The notes under the pieces are model-generated. The model ran no database searches. It had not been told where the DNA came from and saw only the letters and a list, made by a program, of their open reading frames with translations. Below are positions 1 through 12,142 of a stretch of 64,000 nucleotides of DNA, in pieces. The stretch spans positions 3,123,158 to 3,187,157 of the forward strand of contig NC_134024.1 of NCBI RefSeq assembly GCF_040712315.1. Direction: 5' to 3'. The translations under genes and the position numbers were made by a program. Source of the DNA: Castanea sativa (Eukaryota; Streptophyta; Magnoliopsida; Fagales; Fagaceae). How positions within the stretch are numbered: position 1 is the first letter of the stretch; the number at the start of each line of letters is the position of its first letter.

Positions 1-1079
1 GTTAACTAGAAATCCTTTTTTGAGATTTGGGTAACTAGAAGTCTAGAATTTTTTTTTTTTTTTTGAGAGTGTAAGTGGAATTCAAACTTAAAGGAAAAAT
101 CTTGTTATGTTCCTTTTTTCTATGCAAGCCATTTTTTAGTGTCGATTGCGTAAATACCTTAGTTGAAACTTAACACACATGAATAAAAGAAAATTATTTT
201 ATATTTTTATATAGATAAGATACAATTTCAATATATGACATCTGCTCCATGATAATTGATTTTTATCATTAGACTAAAACACCAATTAATTTTTGGTGTA
301 AATGGTATTTAAATTTTCAATATTTTATTCAACGATCATTTCTTAGAGAACTCATAGGATCTATAGTTGTGTCATTTAATTTGTACCTCTTACATTCAAA
401 ATTTTAGAATACCATACATTTTTAGCATAGCAAACTAAAATGATTTCTGTTTAGTGATGCAAAAATTGGTGCTTCAACATGAGAGGCTCAGTTGAACTAT
501 ATGATTGGTAAACAGCATTAACTATCATATAAAAAGGGGTAAAAGAATTGATAATTCTCCATGTCACAAAAACGAAAAATGAAACACTTGCAAGATTCTT
601 CATGTTTCCCCTCCTTATCTTCCATCTACTCTGGACCAAAACTGGCCACAAAAGCTTCACACTCAAATTTGTATATCAACCAAACTTTTGATTAAAGATG
701 TGAAATGAGGAAAAAACAATAGAAGAATGAAAAACAAAATCTATATTCAATAGATTTGACAAAAAAGTGAATCTTTGGGGGGCCAAAACCTTGAAGACCC
801 AGACAAGCATATAATATAATCAACGAAATGCTTACAAGCTTTTTGATCCCTGTTGGCTTATTAATCTATTAAAAATTAGAAGAATCCTAAATATCAAATT
901 AAAACATAATCGATGGCTTAATTCAATAAGGGTGATGATAAAAGTTTATTCACCTCCATGCATTCGATAGTTTTCCTGGAAAGTGAAGCTTCAGCCTTCA
1001 ATCCCAAGTATAAATTTTTTTAATTACAAGGTAATTTATTAGGATGGCAGTGCCATACTAATAATTACAGATAGTTTGA
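1..1079. other. AT-rich intergenic DNA
   Basis: No coding region is supported here. Short open frames lack recognisable domains and the sequence is AT-rich with homopolymer runs. Confidence 0.5.
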
Positions 1080-1448
1080 TAAATTGGAATGTGCTGCATA
1101 AATTGCTTTAGTGTTACTGGTAACTACAATTTTTTTTTTCCTTTTTTATATGATAAGAGTTAAGTTTATAGTATCAAACTATCAATTTTATAATAATAAT
1201 TTTTTTTATCACTATATATAGATAAAAATTGATTTTTATTTTTAATGTAAAAAAATTTAAATCTAAATTTTTTATTGAATCACAAAGAATTACCTATTGA
1301 TCTAACGCAACCCAAGTCATAAACTGTAGACCTGGTGACTAGTACAGCCAGTCACATAATTACAGTCAATCAAAGGAGTACAATCTGTACAGGTAGCAGA
1401 AATTTAATTATGAAATCTTTTACAAGGTAATTTATTAGTTTGATACTA

Positions 1449-1512
<64 letters not shown>

Positions 1513-2960
1513 TGGTAGTTACTGGTTAGTGGTAATTGGGGTCTAAAGTAGTGTATTTTCGGAATAATTTTTCACTATGCATGCCTTGTGAAACTATAGC
1601 TTATTAGCGCCCACTTGAATCTATGCTTTGATTTTTGAATTAATTTAGCATCCGTTTGGGAACAGCTTATTTAGCTGAAATTGAATATTTTTTGCTGAAA
1701 ATATCATAAATAAAATTAAAAAGTAATTGAAATAGTACTCATAAATTGAACAAAAAATACAATAAAATTAATAAATAGTATCAAAAATAAATTAAATAAC
1801 AATAAAAATAAATTAAATAAGTAAATAAATCTGACTTTTAATGTTCTTAAACTGGCTTTTAAGCCAATGGCAAACCCACCCATAACGTTCTTAAACGGTT
1901 GATAACAATCATTTTTAAATATGAGTAGGATAATAATTAATATTTAATATTAAATATCAGTCAATGCTTTTGGATATTCGAGAATAAGTTAACCCCTTTC
2001 CATGCACTTTCCTGGAAAGGCCTTAGATATTTTCACCTGGAAAAACTCAATACCTTTAACGACAATTCAATCTCGTAGTCAAAAGCCTAGCCAACTTTCC
2101 ATGCAACTTCCCGAGTAGGACATAGCTTTAACTTCAGACCAGCGTTTAGTCAATTGTCATTGGCTGATTGCTTTATCCGTGTCAAATGAAGTGTGAACTG
2201 TGAACTAGCTTATCCAGTACATACCTTTTTTTCTTTCTTTATTTTAGTTTGTTGTGTTTTTTCAATGTGAAATGTGTGGCTATAAAAGCTGGGTTACTAC
2301 CGTACGTACAAGCCCAAGTCAATTTGTCAAGACATGAAAAAGAAGAAAGTATCATGAAAGTTTTATTTATTGTTTTTCTCTGTGAAAGAAGTGAACGTAC
2401 TGGCAAAGTAAAACAATAAAACGACGAGTCTTTTTCTTTCTTGAAAGCCACGTCCACTGTCTTTTTTAAAAGAAAACAAAATACACGTGATCTTGGGATA
2501 TTTATATCACATAATTTACTATTTAATTTTTATAATTTATTAATTTTAGTATTTTTTATATAATTTTTGTTATTTTTAGTTTAGAGTTAATATTTTCTAA
2601 TTTTTAGTTGCTTTTAAAGTTTTTTAGGTCTATTTCAATCATGGTTAAATATTGATTAAAACTTATTTTAAAATATATTTTTTATTTATTAAGTTTTACT
2701 AAGTTTTTAAATAGGTCTTTAAGTTTGTTTTGTAAACGTTTTCTAACTTTTTTTTTTTTTAACAAAATCAGATTTAGTTTAGTAAAAATTAGAGTTTCTC
2801 TCTATTATTTTATGATGAATTGGATTTTTTTTTAAAAATAGACGTGTGTTACATTTAGTATATTTTTTCATTATTGATTATTGAGTTAATCAAAGTTCTT
2901 AACATTCGTGATTGACTTATTCTTTAATTTTTCTTTTGTTCAGATAAAACGACAGCAATG
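1080..2960. repeat. Duplicated block, copy 1 (partner at 46.4-50.6 kb)
   Basis: Two sub-blocks recur in the second half of the window. Sub-block A (about 1,080-1,410) matches about 50,250-50,610. Sub-block B (about 1,510-2,960) matches about 46,380-49,720 once later insertions are removed. Similarity is clear by eye with frequent substitutions and small indels. The order is A then B here but B then A in the partner. No gene is recognised. The stretch near 1,650-1,900 has MITE-like ends, CCGTTTGGGAACAG on the left and a rough inverted match on the right, and is shared by both copies, so it predates the duplication. Confidence 0.75.
1451..1510. repeat. (AT)n microsatellite
   Basis: About 30 uninterrupted AT units between sub-blocks A and B of the duplicated block. 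Confidence 0.95.
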
Positions 2961-3364
2961 ATGGCACATAGACAGATATTTGTCTGGCCAGGAAAGAAAA
3001 TGTTGAGTGTATAAGGAGAAAACAAGTTTGTGTTAGTGCATTTTGAAATATGCTTTCGAGGAATGGTTGGATATTTCACTTAGATGGTTTTATGGTTATA
3101 TTAAAGGGTTAAATCTTGTTATACATTTATTAGTGCATATAATCTGTACATACGGTTAAAACCTGATGTTTGTAGAGTTAAATGAAGGGTTGTTGGTCTA
3201 TTGCTTTTCTTCATTAATTCGTTCTGCCCTTTGAAATTAGGCATATGACAGTTATATCAGAAGTTCAAATTACAAATACAAACAACTGGTGATAACAACC
3301 AATCTACAGTTATCTCTTCCTACATAATAAAAAATTAGAGTTCTATTTTTTTAAATACACCATC
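2961..3364. other. Intergenic DNA without recognisable gene
   Basis: Nothing beyond AT-rich sequence is seen on either strand. Confidence 0.4.
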
Positions 3365-3528
3365 GTTAGTGAGGTTGCAATCGCAGATGAGAGTATTGTT
3401 GTAGTAGAACGGCTGATTTGAATTGACGTGTGTTGTCCACCAGCTTTGGTCATTACTAGTGCACGGGTCCACTTTGAAATTCCAGTCTCTCTTTCCCAAC
3501 TGATTACCAATTTCACCGATGGCTCTAA
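3365..3528 (-). pseudogene. Isolated ectodomain exon of an LRR receptor-like kinase (LRR-VIII-2 type)
   Basis: Reading the minus strand from a TATGCAG acceptor at about 3,529-3,535, the frame beginning with AGA GCC ATC gives AIGEIGNQLGKRDWNF, then KVDPC, then an ICDCNL segment. This matches the juxtaposed 'I-G-x-x-L-G-K-x-D-W-x-F-x-V-D-P-C' and 'CDC' pattern found at the N-terminus of LRR-VIII-2 receptor kinases (the At1g53430/At1g07650 group), just before their LRRs. A possible donor (GATG/GTGTAT) lies near 3,365. No signal-peptide exon, LRR exon or kinase exon is seen around it, so it is most simply a stranded exon left by a duplication or deletion. Family assignment is by remembered motif only. 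Confidence 0.55.
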
Positions 3529-3540
3529 CTGCATAAACTA

Positions 3541-4889
3541 ATTGTCATCAAGCGGTGTAGAATCTCTAAAATTTTAATCAAACAGAAAGAGTGCACTCGT
3601 AATTGAAGGAGCTCACGGTGCTGTCGTTCGCAGACGATCACCGCCGTCCTTATTCCGCTCAAGCGCCACAATTTTTTTTATTTTTAATATATTCTACCGC
3701 TTTGGACTTGGTATGATATGTATTCTGCATTGGGCTTTTTAATTGGGCCTATCGGTAGCCAGTCCAGTTATCTAAACCATTTACATTAACGACACTTCTT
3801 TCGTTTCTCTTTAGAAACAAACGCAAATTAGGGATAGAGAATAGTTTCTCACGATCAAATTTCGAAATCTTTCGTTACTAAAGTATCAAACCTGACTCTT
3901 CTTTATTTATTTTTATTTGTAGTATTAAATATCAAAAGAAAAATTTCCTTGAAAATAATTGTTAAGACAAATTAGAGGTTATAAAGTTGATAAATAAATT
4001 AAAAATGTTATGTCCAAAATATTTTCATAACAATTTTACAACAAATTGATGAGAGCCCTATCATCCGGAGAGTATAACTGGTGCAGTAGTTCAGCGTCCC
4101 GTCCAGTTAGTGTTTCTCACTCCTCTCTCTCACCCCTCTCTCTTAACACTCATCCCTCTCTCTCTCACGTTCACACATTATGCAAGACTTGCTGCAACCA
4201 AGGTTGTATGAACTATGAAGTATGAACTAAAACAAAGCCCAAGTCCACATAAAACAAGTCAGCTAGGGAGGGTTGGTGGCAGCAACCCCATGATTTTTTT
4301 TCTGTCCTTGATAGCAAATTGGTCCCCTGCTGATTTGGGGCGTCAAAGAGATGAAAATTTTGTCATCTTTCCATCTTGAAATCAATCGCAATTGATTCCC
4401 AAAAAAAAAAAAAAAAATAACTACAGGCTAAAATAGAAATTGAACTCTTCAAGTTTGACTGAAATTTGTTCCTTTTTTTTTTAAATTTTACTTTGGTTTA
4501 ATCTCTAATTTCAAATTTATCCCAATTCAAACTTGTTCTACAATTCTATTTTTCTTGACCAGGTCCAGAAGTGTTGGGTTTATGTAGTTGCGGGCTCAAC
4601 GTTTACGTTATTGGTTAGGCTCAAACACTTTTGACCGAACGCCGATTTTTGAACTTTTAACTCATTTTGGGTTGGACATAATCTTATTAAAAGCAAAAGT
4701 CAATGCTTTTAGGCCTAGCCATTTTCGTATAAATTGAGCTCATTTTGGATAGGGCCCAATCTTATGTTAAACTAAAGACTGTTTCTAGGCCTAGGCCAGT
4801 TTGGTCTTACGGCGAGTTCATGAATTGGGCCAATTGGCCCTTCTCGGCTTTAAAATGATTTTGGTCCAAGTTGTGTAAATAGCTTATTT
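3541..4889. other. Intergenic DNA
   Basis: No gene is recognised. There are CT-rich runs at about 4,115-4,170 and a poly-A run at about 4,400. Confidence 0.4.
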
Positions 4890-5490
4890 TGTTTTTAGCT
4901 TATTTTGGTTTTCATATAGCTTGTGTGATAGAAGCGTTAACAATAGGTTTACCAAACAATTCTCACGGTAAACTCTTTCTATAACGTATTCTGAGTTTCC
5001 GACAACGCTACCTCTCTCTCTGTAATAGCAATTGAATGAAAATGACAACAGCGAAGAAGAAGAAGCTGATGTCATCGGCGCCATGGAGGGGCAAATAGAG
5101 GAAGCCACAGAAGAGTTCCAAGACGATAACGATTGATGATTCCCTTGTCGAGGTAACTACTAGGTCTCTATTTTGTGGGTTTTTTTTTTTTGCTGATGAG
5201 AGAATTCTTGATTACTTGCTTTAAATTGTGTTTCTTTGGTTACCCATTTATTAGTTTCTTGATTACTCGCTATTGGTTGTTTAAAGTTCGTGTCTTTGTC
5301 ATTAGTAGATACCCTTTTGCAGTGTTGGGGGATTCCTGGTGGTTCTTAATTGTGTTTTTATAGATTTGAGTTGTGTTGTATGAGAGGTTCTTAATGTTTT
5401 TGTTTAAGGATCATTTGGGAATGTGAGCTCTTACCAGTTGGCAATGTGTTGTAACTCTGTGATATGAGTACGACTCTGAATTAAGGAACT
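4890..5490 (+). repeat. Block E copy 1: leader, broken first exon and start of intron 1 of an unidentified gene
   Basis: This segment is repeated at about 6,585-7,165 and, in fuller form, at 12,090-12,880. The order is a CT-rich leader, an ATG-bearing exon start (about 5,033), a GAGGTAACTAC/AGGTCTCT splice-like junction (about 5,150) and an intron piece with 'TTTGGTTACCCA' motifs. The exon is shorter than in the 12.1-kb copy and carries an early in-frame stop after GGGGCAAA (about 5,095), so it cannot encode the full first exon. Confidence 0.7.
5033..5153 (+). pseudogene. Truncated first exon, unidentified plant gene (copy 1)
   Basis: The frame resembles the exon at 12,143 (KKKLMSSAPWRG followed by a stop), then jumps to the exon's end with an internal deletion of roughly 100 bases. 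The GAT-rich acidic segment and the splice junction remain. The fragment has no downstream exons. Confidence 0.6.
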
Positions 5491-5514
5491 TAAAACCTTA
5501 GTATTACCACAACA

Positions 5515-5790
5515 ATCATTTCACTCAGCTCTTCAGTCTTCACTACAGTCTTTGTACTCACTTGACTCCTCCCAGTCAGAGTTACCGTGGGCCATAATTT
5601 CTAGGAGTCTTGCAATCCTTTTTGGGTGAGGTTTGTCATTAGAGCTTTCAGCCCCATCATAGTCTTTACGGGTTCTCTTCGCTTCGTAACCTTCCGCCAC
5701 TTCTCTCAGACATATAGTTCGGTTAAGATGTTCAATGTCCTTCGCAACTCACATTTTTTCACTTGTTCAGCTTTGCTTAAATAATTTCTT
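5515..5790 (-). pseudogene. Relic of the 3' end of a TNL resistance gene
   Basis: The sequence aligns by eye with the last ~250 coding bases of both TNL genes (23,395-23,600 and 54,890-55,220). Shared pieces include CTTTGTACTCACTTGACTCC, AATCCTTTTTGGGT and the segment read as 'DRT-x-x-D' near 5,725. It is the minus-strand acidic C-terminal tail of a TNL (EYKD-type Ser/Glu-rich end, then PNPKRIK-like basic stretch). Indels break the frame and the LRR part is absent. It marks a third, decayed member of the cluster. Confidence 0.7.
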
Positions 5791-6420
5791 TCTACTGACA
5801 CCACTCGTAAAATTGTATATCGAAATTACGACTTTGGCCTTTGGGTCTGGTTGATTATTATCTTTTTTAAATTAAAAACAAAGACTTGGTATGAATTTAA
5901 TGGTTTTATTTATTTTAATATTTTGATAGTTTTTTAATACAATTCAAATATTAGGCTAAATTGTAAATTTTTTCAATAATGAATTTAAATGATTTAATGA
6001 TAATTTTTTATTAGACCTTACCAAATGGCTCCAATCTGACCCTTACAGGTTGGGTTGAGTTGATTTTTAGAGTTATTTTGGGTTATGTTAGCTTGGATGA
6101 GAAATTTTTGGCTTTGATGAGGTCAATATAGAATAAAAGGTTTCTCAAACCTAAGCCAATCATGTACACGCTTTGTTTTTAGTTTGATCATATCATTTTA
6201 CTAAAAGCAATCGTTTTATATTTTATAGACTAAACGTTTTTATAGGCTATAAAGTTTAAAGACCAACTATGTATTTAACCCTACAATCAAAAACAAAATA
6301 TTTGCTCTTGCAAATTTAGGATATTTCAAATATCATGACTTTAAAATTATATAGAGACTTATTAAGCCTACGTTTGAACAAATCAAACTATTGACCAATT
6401 AAACTCACTTCTGAATTATT
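5791..6420. other. Intergenic DNA
   Basis: No gene, RNA or transposon end is recognised in this AT-rich stretch. Confidence 0.35.
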
Positions 6421-6590
6421 CAGTCTTATTGGGTCTACTTGGGTCCATTCGGTCTTATTCGGTCCATATTAGTCTTATTCGGCCTATTATGTCCTCGTCG
6501 GTCCACTTCGGTTCTATTCGGTACCGTTCGGTCTATTCAGTCTACTTTGGTCCTATTCGGTCCACTTCAGTCCATTATGTCCTTTTTGGT
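6421..6590 (+). repeat. Degenerate minisatellite built on 'TCGGTCC(T)ATT'
   Basis: About 14 imperfect copies of a 10-12 base unit such as TTCGGTCCATT and TTCGGTCTTATT follow head to tail. An open frame runs through it only because the unit lacks stops. It abuts block E copy 2. Confidence 0.85.
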
Positions 6591-7165
6591 TTTCATAAAG
6601 CTTGTGTGATAGAAGCGTTGACCAAACAATTCTCACGGTAATAACTCTTTCTATAACGTGTTCCGAGTTTCCCACAATACTTTCTTTCTCTCTGTAACAG
6701 CAATTGAATGAAAATGACAACAACGAAGAAGAAGAAGAAGTTAATGTCATCGGTGCCACAAAAGAGTTCCAGGATGATAACGATTGATGATTCCCTTGTC
6801 GAGGTAACTACTAGGTCTCTATTTTGTGGGTGCTATTGAGGGAATTCTTGATTACTTTCTTTAAATTGTGTTTCTTTGGTTACCCATTTATTAGTTTCTT
6901 GATTACTTGCTATTGGTTGTTTAAAGTTCGTGTCTTTGTCATTAGTAGTATACCCTTTTGCAGTGTTGGGGGATTCCTGGTGGTTCTTAATTGTGTTTTT
7001 ATAGATTTGAGTTATGTGTTATATGAGAGGTTGTTAATGTTTTTGTTTAAGGATCATTTGGGAATGTGAGCTCTTACCAGTTGGCAATGTGTTGTAACTC
7101 TGTGATATGAGTATGACTCTGAATTAAGGAACTTAAAACCTTAGTATTACCACAACAAACCAAAT
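6585..7165 (+). repeat. Block E copy 2
   Basis: Closest to block E copy 1: the same leader, the same exon start (about 6,711) and the same intron piece up to the GTGAGCTCTTACCAGTTGGC segment. The exon is even shorter than in copy 1, because the GCGCCATGGAGGGG segment is missing. It is non-coding as it stands. Confidence 0.7.
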
Positions 7166-8039
7166 TATTAGTAGAGGATAAGAACTTCTTGCCATCAGAG
7201 AAAATTGATAAACAGAAAAGAAAGAACAAATCTATTCTACTAGTTAATGAGAACTATAGTCTATAATACAATGGCTGACTGGCTGAGTGCGTGTTGGATC
7301 TGCTTTTAGCTTTCATCTTTTTAGCATATTTGCTAATGCGCAACTTTTTAAAGTCATTTTTTTCTAGGTACAACTGTAGTACACTAGAGTTTCAAGTGAT
7401 AGACGATGGCCGGTCCTGCTGTTTCAAACATTTTCCTTTCATGCATAGCAAGTTAGAAAGACAAATTTGATCAAATTGGGGTCTTGACTGTGTATTTGAT
7501 TGTTAAGTATAGCTGGAAGGTAGTTAAAGCCAAGTTTAGTAGTTTGGTAGTTTAATTAGTAGCAATGTCTGATTAGTTTGTATTGCTAATGAAGTCTGAT
7601 TAGTTTAGTAGTTTAGAAGGTAATTATAACCTACATAACTGGTTCCAAAGCTTAATGTCCTCACTTAAACTTGTGTCAATAAGATCAACAACAAACCTGC
7701 CTGCTTGATTTCAACAATTCCTAGCATGCAACAGCCAGTATACTTTTTAAACAAAATAAATCACACTGTTAGAAAGAGGCCTTAAAAGCATGTCAAAAGC
7801 ACAAAAGTCATATTGTAAAAACATGCATAATTTAAGAGCAATGCTATTAATGTTACGAGTTGATGAGAAAATCAAGTGATAGCACCCATTTCCATTCAAA
7901 CTTGACATTATATATATTCTACCAAACTCCTAAATGTCTGAAAAGAAGATGACGGGAGGAAAAAAAGAAAGAAAAAGAAAAATCTTACCAATAAATTGCA
8001 GAGGAAAAGGATTTGTTGCTTCTAATGATTGCAAGCAGA
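7166..8039. repeat. Intergenic DNA with pieces shared with TNL downstream regions
   Basis: No gene is recognised. About 7,620-7,800 resembles 22,205-22,400. About 7,860-7,930 (CATTCAAACTTGACATTAT and following) recurs at about 23,020 and, imperfectly, about 54,500, immediately downstream of the two TNL genes. This suggests the stretch is an old downstream flank of a lost TNL copy. Confidence 0.5.
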
Positions 8040-8240
8040 CATGTGCCAAAGGCATAAATTAGTCCATAAAAGGTGTAAAGATAATTTCCTCTTCTTCTTT
8101 TTGGGTTTGGTTTTCTGATACAATAATGTCAGAAGAGTTGGCTAGTAGTAGAGTCCAAAAATGTTTATAGGACTTTGAAGCAAGAGTAGCCAAGGACCCA
8201 ACATCTACAGTGACTCTCTTATGCACAACATATATAACCA

Positions 8241-8570
8241 CTAGCGTTCTCCAAATTTGATGCAATTGAGGTCTTCAATCAGCATAACAAGTTGCCAAGG
8301 AACCTTCTTTCTCAAATTATCGAAACAAATCTGCAAAAACCAAGCTGTATAGCTGGGCATCTGATCTAGCTGCATGCCATTTGGTTGCATATGGAAGAAC
8401 AACAACAGACTGCCAGCGCTGGATTTGGTTACATAACCAAAACCACCCTCCATCTCTGCTAGTGTCCCACAATAGTTAGCCACACCTGGACACTTTTGCC
8501 TTGGTACTTTCCTGCAGTTACTCTGATCTTGCTGTTGTGCATTAAAGACTTGTGCATACCTGCAAAGCAA
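8241..8570 (-). CDS. Unrecognised open frame in block D (109 codons)
   Basis: This frame contains KVPWQL near its C-terminus, a segment also readable, but interrupted, in the two other block D copies (about 15,700 and 18,150). The three copies share the peptide-like pieces KVPWQL and VGER/FGER at equivalent places, which is compatible with a former exon. I do not recognise a family and cannot rule out a chance frame inside a non-coding repeat. Confidence 0.2.
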   Translation of the reverse strand: MLCRYAQVFNAQQQDQSNCRKVPRQKCPGVANYCGTLAEMEGGFGYVTKSSAGSLLLFFHMQPNGMQLDQMPSYTAWFLQICFDNLRKKVPWQLVMLIEDLNCIKFGER

Positions 8571-9787
8571 AGCATTAGAACTTCTTAAGCAGATTTTTTT
8601 GCACCCTTAAACATCAATCTAGAGAACACCAAATATTCCAGTTTTTAAAATTTTGGATCCTCTATCCATTGAGCCAACCACTGCTTCAAAGAGCAAGGAG
8701 AAATGAATTTAGTTCTAACGCTCAAATCTAATCCAAACAATACAGCCCAAGCAAGATGCACTTCAGGAATAAATAATCCTAGTTTTCCTCTTTTTTATTG
8801 CATAACACTCACTATCACTCACTATGTTTCATTTCACTATTATGTGTTAATGAGTCTTCATGCCAAAACTTCCGCACAAAAGTTATAAACTTCAAAGGAA
8901 GCTTCAATCCCCACAGATGCCTCCATCTAAGAGCTATGACCTTCCCTTGAGAATTCATTACCTGAATTCCCCCCACTTTCAATAATAGCTTAATTATGAC
9001 CTTATATCAACCATGTGTTACATTGAGGCCATATCAGCTTATTAGTAGCTCCTCACCTTGAGATAGGGGTGGCTAAAAATTGAGCAGCAACTTCAAGAGA
9101 GTATTGTTCCCTAACCAAATCCTGTTTCCAAAGACGAAGAGTAAAGATATCTTTAAATACCTATTAAAAGATGCAGATTCTTTTGACTTATCTAAGGGAA
9201 ACCCCAAATATTATATAAAGATTTTAAAATTTTCAAAAATGAATGACAATGGTTATCAAAGTGTAGCATCATTCCACTGTGAAATTTAATACATTCGAGA
9301 CTGTGAGAAAACTTAATTTATAGATATAATACAACAATGATAGCAAGTACAATAGGAGGGCTTACCTAAGCAGGCTACCTTCTACATTTTTCAACCTTGT
9401 CTACATATTTGCTTGCCTTCTCAAGTCTGAGTACTGTTAAGACAATTTTGCCTCAGATGTTATGGTCGGTAATATATAATCAAGTTTGTTTTATGGTCAG
9501 GTTTCTCTATGTCTACTGCTGTCCTTCAATTCTAATTCTTGTCGAGTCTCTTTGACAAGGTCTAACCCAATTAAGTAAGAGATAGGTCATTTGGTTCATT
9601 TCAGCTTTTGCCTGGTTACAATCTAAAATGGGTATGGACAACTTTCAGCCAATAATTTGATTTGCGAAAGTTTTTAAAAAGGTGGAAAAACTTTCTAGTA
9701 CATCAAGGGGCAAAAGCACAAAAGTCATATGGTATAAACTTATATAATTAAACAGCCGCTTCATATTAAAAGAGTTGTAAATCATTA

Positions 9788-9797
<10 letters not shown>

Positions 9798-9844
<47 letters not shown>
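9798..9844. repeat. (AT)n microsatellite
   Basis: About 23 AT units. It lies inside block D copy 1 and is absent from the other copies. Confidence 0.95.
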
Positions 9845-9846
<2 letters not shown>

Positions 9847-11400
9847 CCCAGTAACAAAAGGTAGAGAAAAGGATGTTAGTTGTTACTCTTTAAGCGGGAT
9901 TGAAATAAGATGCTTCTACACAAGCATTACATAGGACGGTGACATGAATGATGATTTCCTTTACATTGTAGAATAAAGCAGCACATAGCTAAGGCCACTT
10001 ATTACTACTTACTATTCAATTTTCAATTATTGTAAATCACTGAACCATCACGGCATGTCTAACAATCGAGCAATATATAGTCATTCATAACACTGTTTTG
10101 GTGAGGAAAAATTGAAACTAAATGCTTTTAGCTTTGAAGGCTGTCTCCTGTGAGAACTTTTTATGTAGTTGGTTATCACACATCTATTTACATGAAGGTA
10201 CAAGCTTAGGTTTCTAATGATGATATATTAGGCAAATTACCAAAAACATAACTTATGCTGATGCAGATCCTTTTTTTAGTTGACCCATGGATCAATCAAT
10301 TATGAACAATGTTGACATTATTTTGATATGTCAAGAACTCGGTTTAATGATTTGGTCAATGCTGAAATTTTGCATATCCACATCAATTCCTCATAAAAAA
10401 GTAAGTTATAATCAAACTCCTAATGTTTGAAATTTTGAACATTCACCACTGCGACTTGATTGTAGAGTTTGTTGCATTATGAGAATTACAATAATAATGT
10501 CCTCGAACAACTAAGACAAATCATTTTAGTGACTTCTATGATTGATATCTTACATTAGAATAAAAATTTCAATCCCCGCCTATACCAAAAACCAATTAAT
10601 GTCTTGGTTTGATGATAAAGAGTTACTCTCAGGAGCGGATGTTATGTATTGAAACTCTTTCAAAAATAAATAAATAAAAATTTAGAGAAAAAAAAAAAGA
10701 ATAGAAAAATCACCCGATCTCTTTATTAGAAAAAAGAGCATTTTTTTTGGTTGAATGTTAGCACACAATCATAGAAAACCTTCAACAAGGAAGTTAGATG
10801 CCATGTCTAGCTAGACTAATCATTCTGATTGTGATCTATACATGAGTTCATATATAATACATATAATAAGTAATGACAAATTTAATCAAGTGCAATAATA
10901 ATGTTTGGAGTGCCATGCATATATTGCTTTTGTAATTTTAACAAAAAAGTTTAAAAAGATGCACTAAAATGCAACAAGAGTGCAGATTTTACCTTGCAAT
11001 CTATTAGCTAGAGCGAAAATCAAAAGCATACAATGAACTGCACTTGTCTTCTTGTCTCTGGGCCATGTGACAGTTTCTCCTCATGAACAAGTCCAACAAT
11101 CCTACATCAAGGGGGCTGCCAACACAAATCACTGATCCAAAACTACCCTAATCATTTCTTATTTTATAAAAATATGTTTTTTTTTAAATAATGTTTTTGG
11201 ATTAAATGAGTTGCTTCAAGAATGGGGGTGACTCTTTTACCAATTGTACAGATCCATAACGTTTAATACTATGCATATTAAATTAGCTAGGTGTACAGCA
11301 ATGTTATTTGATCAAGGAAATAGAACAGATGAGAGTTGGAATAAGTGCCAATAATGAAGCTAAAGCACGACTAGCAAAATTATATTTTGAACTTAAAATT

Positions 11401-11620
11401 GGGCTGGGTTTGGAGAGCAACAAATTTGCGTTGCTTTGCGCGTCTGCGTTTTTTTCTGTAGGTCTTGTATACTATTTACAGGACTCGCAAGTATGAAATT
11501 TAGCAAATATAACTTTAAAATTGGATCCCACAATACTAATCACAAATTTAAAAATTATTTTGCTACAATGTTTTCAGTTTTTAATTTTTAGCAATAAGTG
11601 GTTTTCAAACATACCCTTAA
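11401..11620. mobile_element. MITE-like insertion (hAT-type appearance)
   Basis: The insert begins GGGCTGGGTTTGGA and ends with an inverted GGGTATGTTTGAAAACC-like terminus. The homologous sequences at 21,480-21,510 and 53,605-53,630 run straight from TTAAAATT to the GGAAAGG segment without it, which gives two empty sites. Target duplication was not resolved. Length and ends resemble common plant hAT MITEs, as does the element at 41.4 kb. Confidence 0.6.
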
Positions 11621-12089
11621 TGTGTCGAAAGGAAAGGAAAAAAAAAGATAATGCAGCTACCAATAAAACTTTAACTATGAAGGAAAAACACTGACTTACA
11701 CAAAATCAAGAGAGAAAAAGTTAATTAAGAAAAAAGTAAACAAGTTCAACAATCTTCAGGGCTTGTTTGTTGTGTAATCCCAAACTCACATTTTCACATT
11801 TTAAATAATATTATACATTTTTTTACACACTTTTTTATCCACACTTATTTCAAAAAATTATAAAAATCTCATCTCAAATTACTCTACTAAACACCAATTA
11901 TTGGAATAAGTGCCAATACTTTTTTGAACCGAATAAGTGCCAATACTGAAGCAAGTCTATAACGATTCCCTCTTAATTAAAGGTTACACTAAACAGGAAT
12001 GGACTTAACCTAAACCTAACATAGAATGCAAGCAATAATAACCCACATAGCTGAACACAAACCTTATCACCTATGCAAACAAAACAACA
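11620..12089. other. Intergenic DNA with a possible second MITE
   Basis: The stretch 11,760-11,900 starts GGGCTTGTTTGTTGTG and ends with ACTAAACACC, a weak inverted pair. No gene is seen. Confidence 0.3.
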
Positions 12090-12142
12090 CCTCACCTCTC
12101 TCTCTCTCTATCTCTGTGTGTGTAAACTCCGATTGAATAAAA

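Larger units (their letters stand above)
8040..11400. repeat. Block D copy 1
   Basis: A long block found again at about 15,455-16,620 (first part only) and 18,000-21,480, with its end also at 53,220-53,605. Landmarks include AAGTTGCCAAGGAACCTTCTT, TTGAGATAGGGGTGGCTAAAA and TAAATTAGCTAGG. Divergence is substantial. Minus-strand position 8,241-8,570 stays open for 109 codons but the homologous stretches are broken, and I recognise no domain. Confidence 0.7.
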
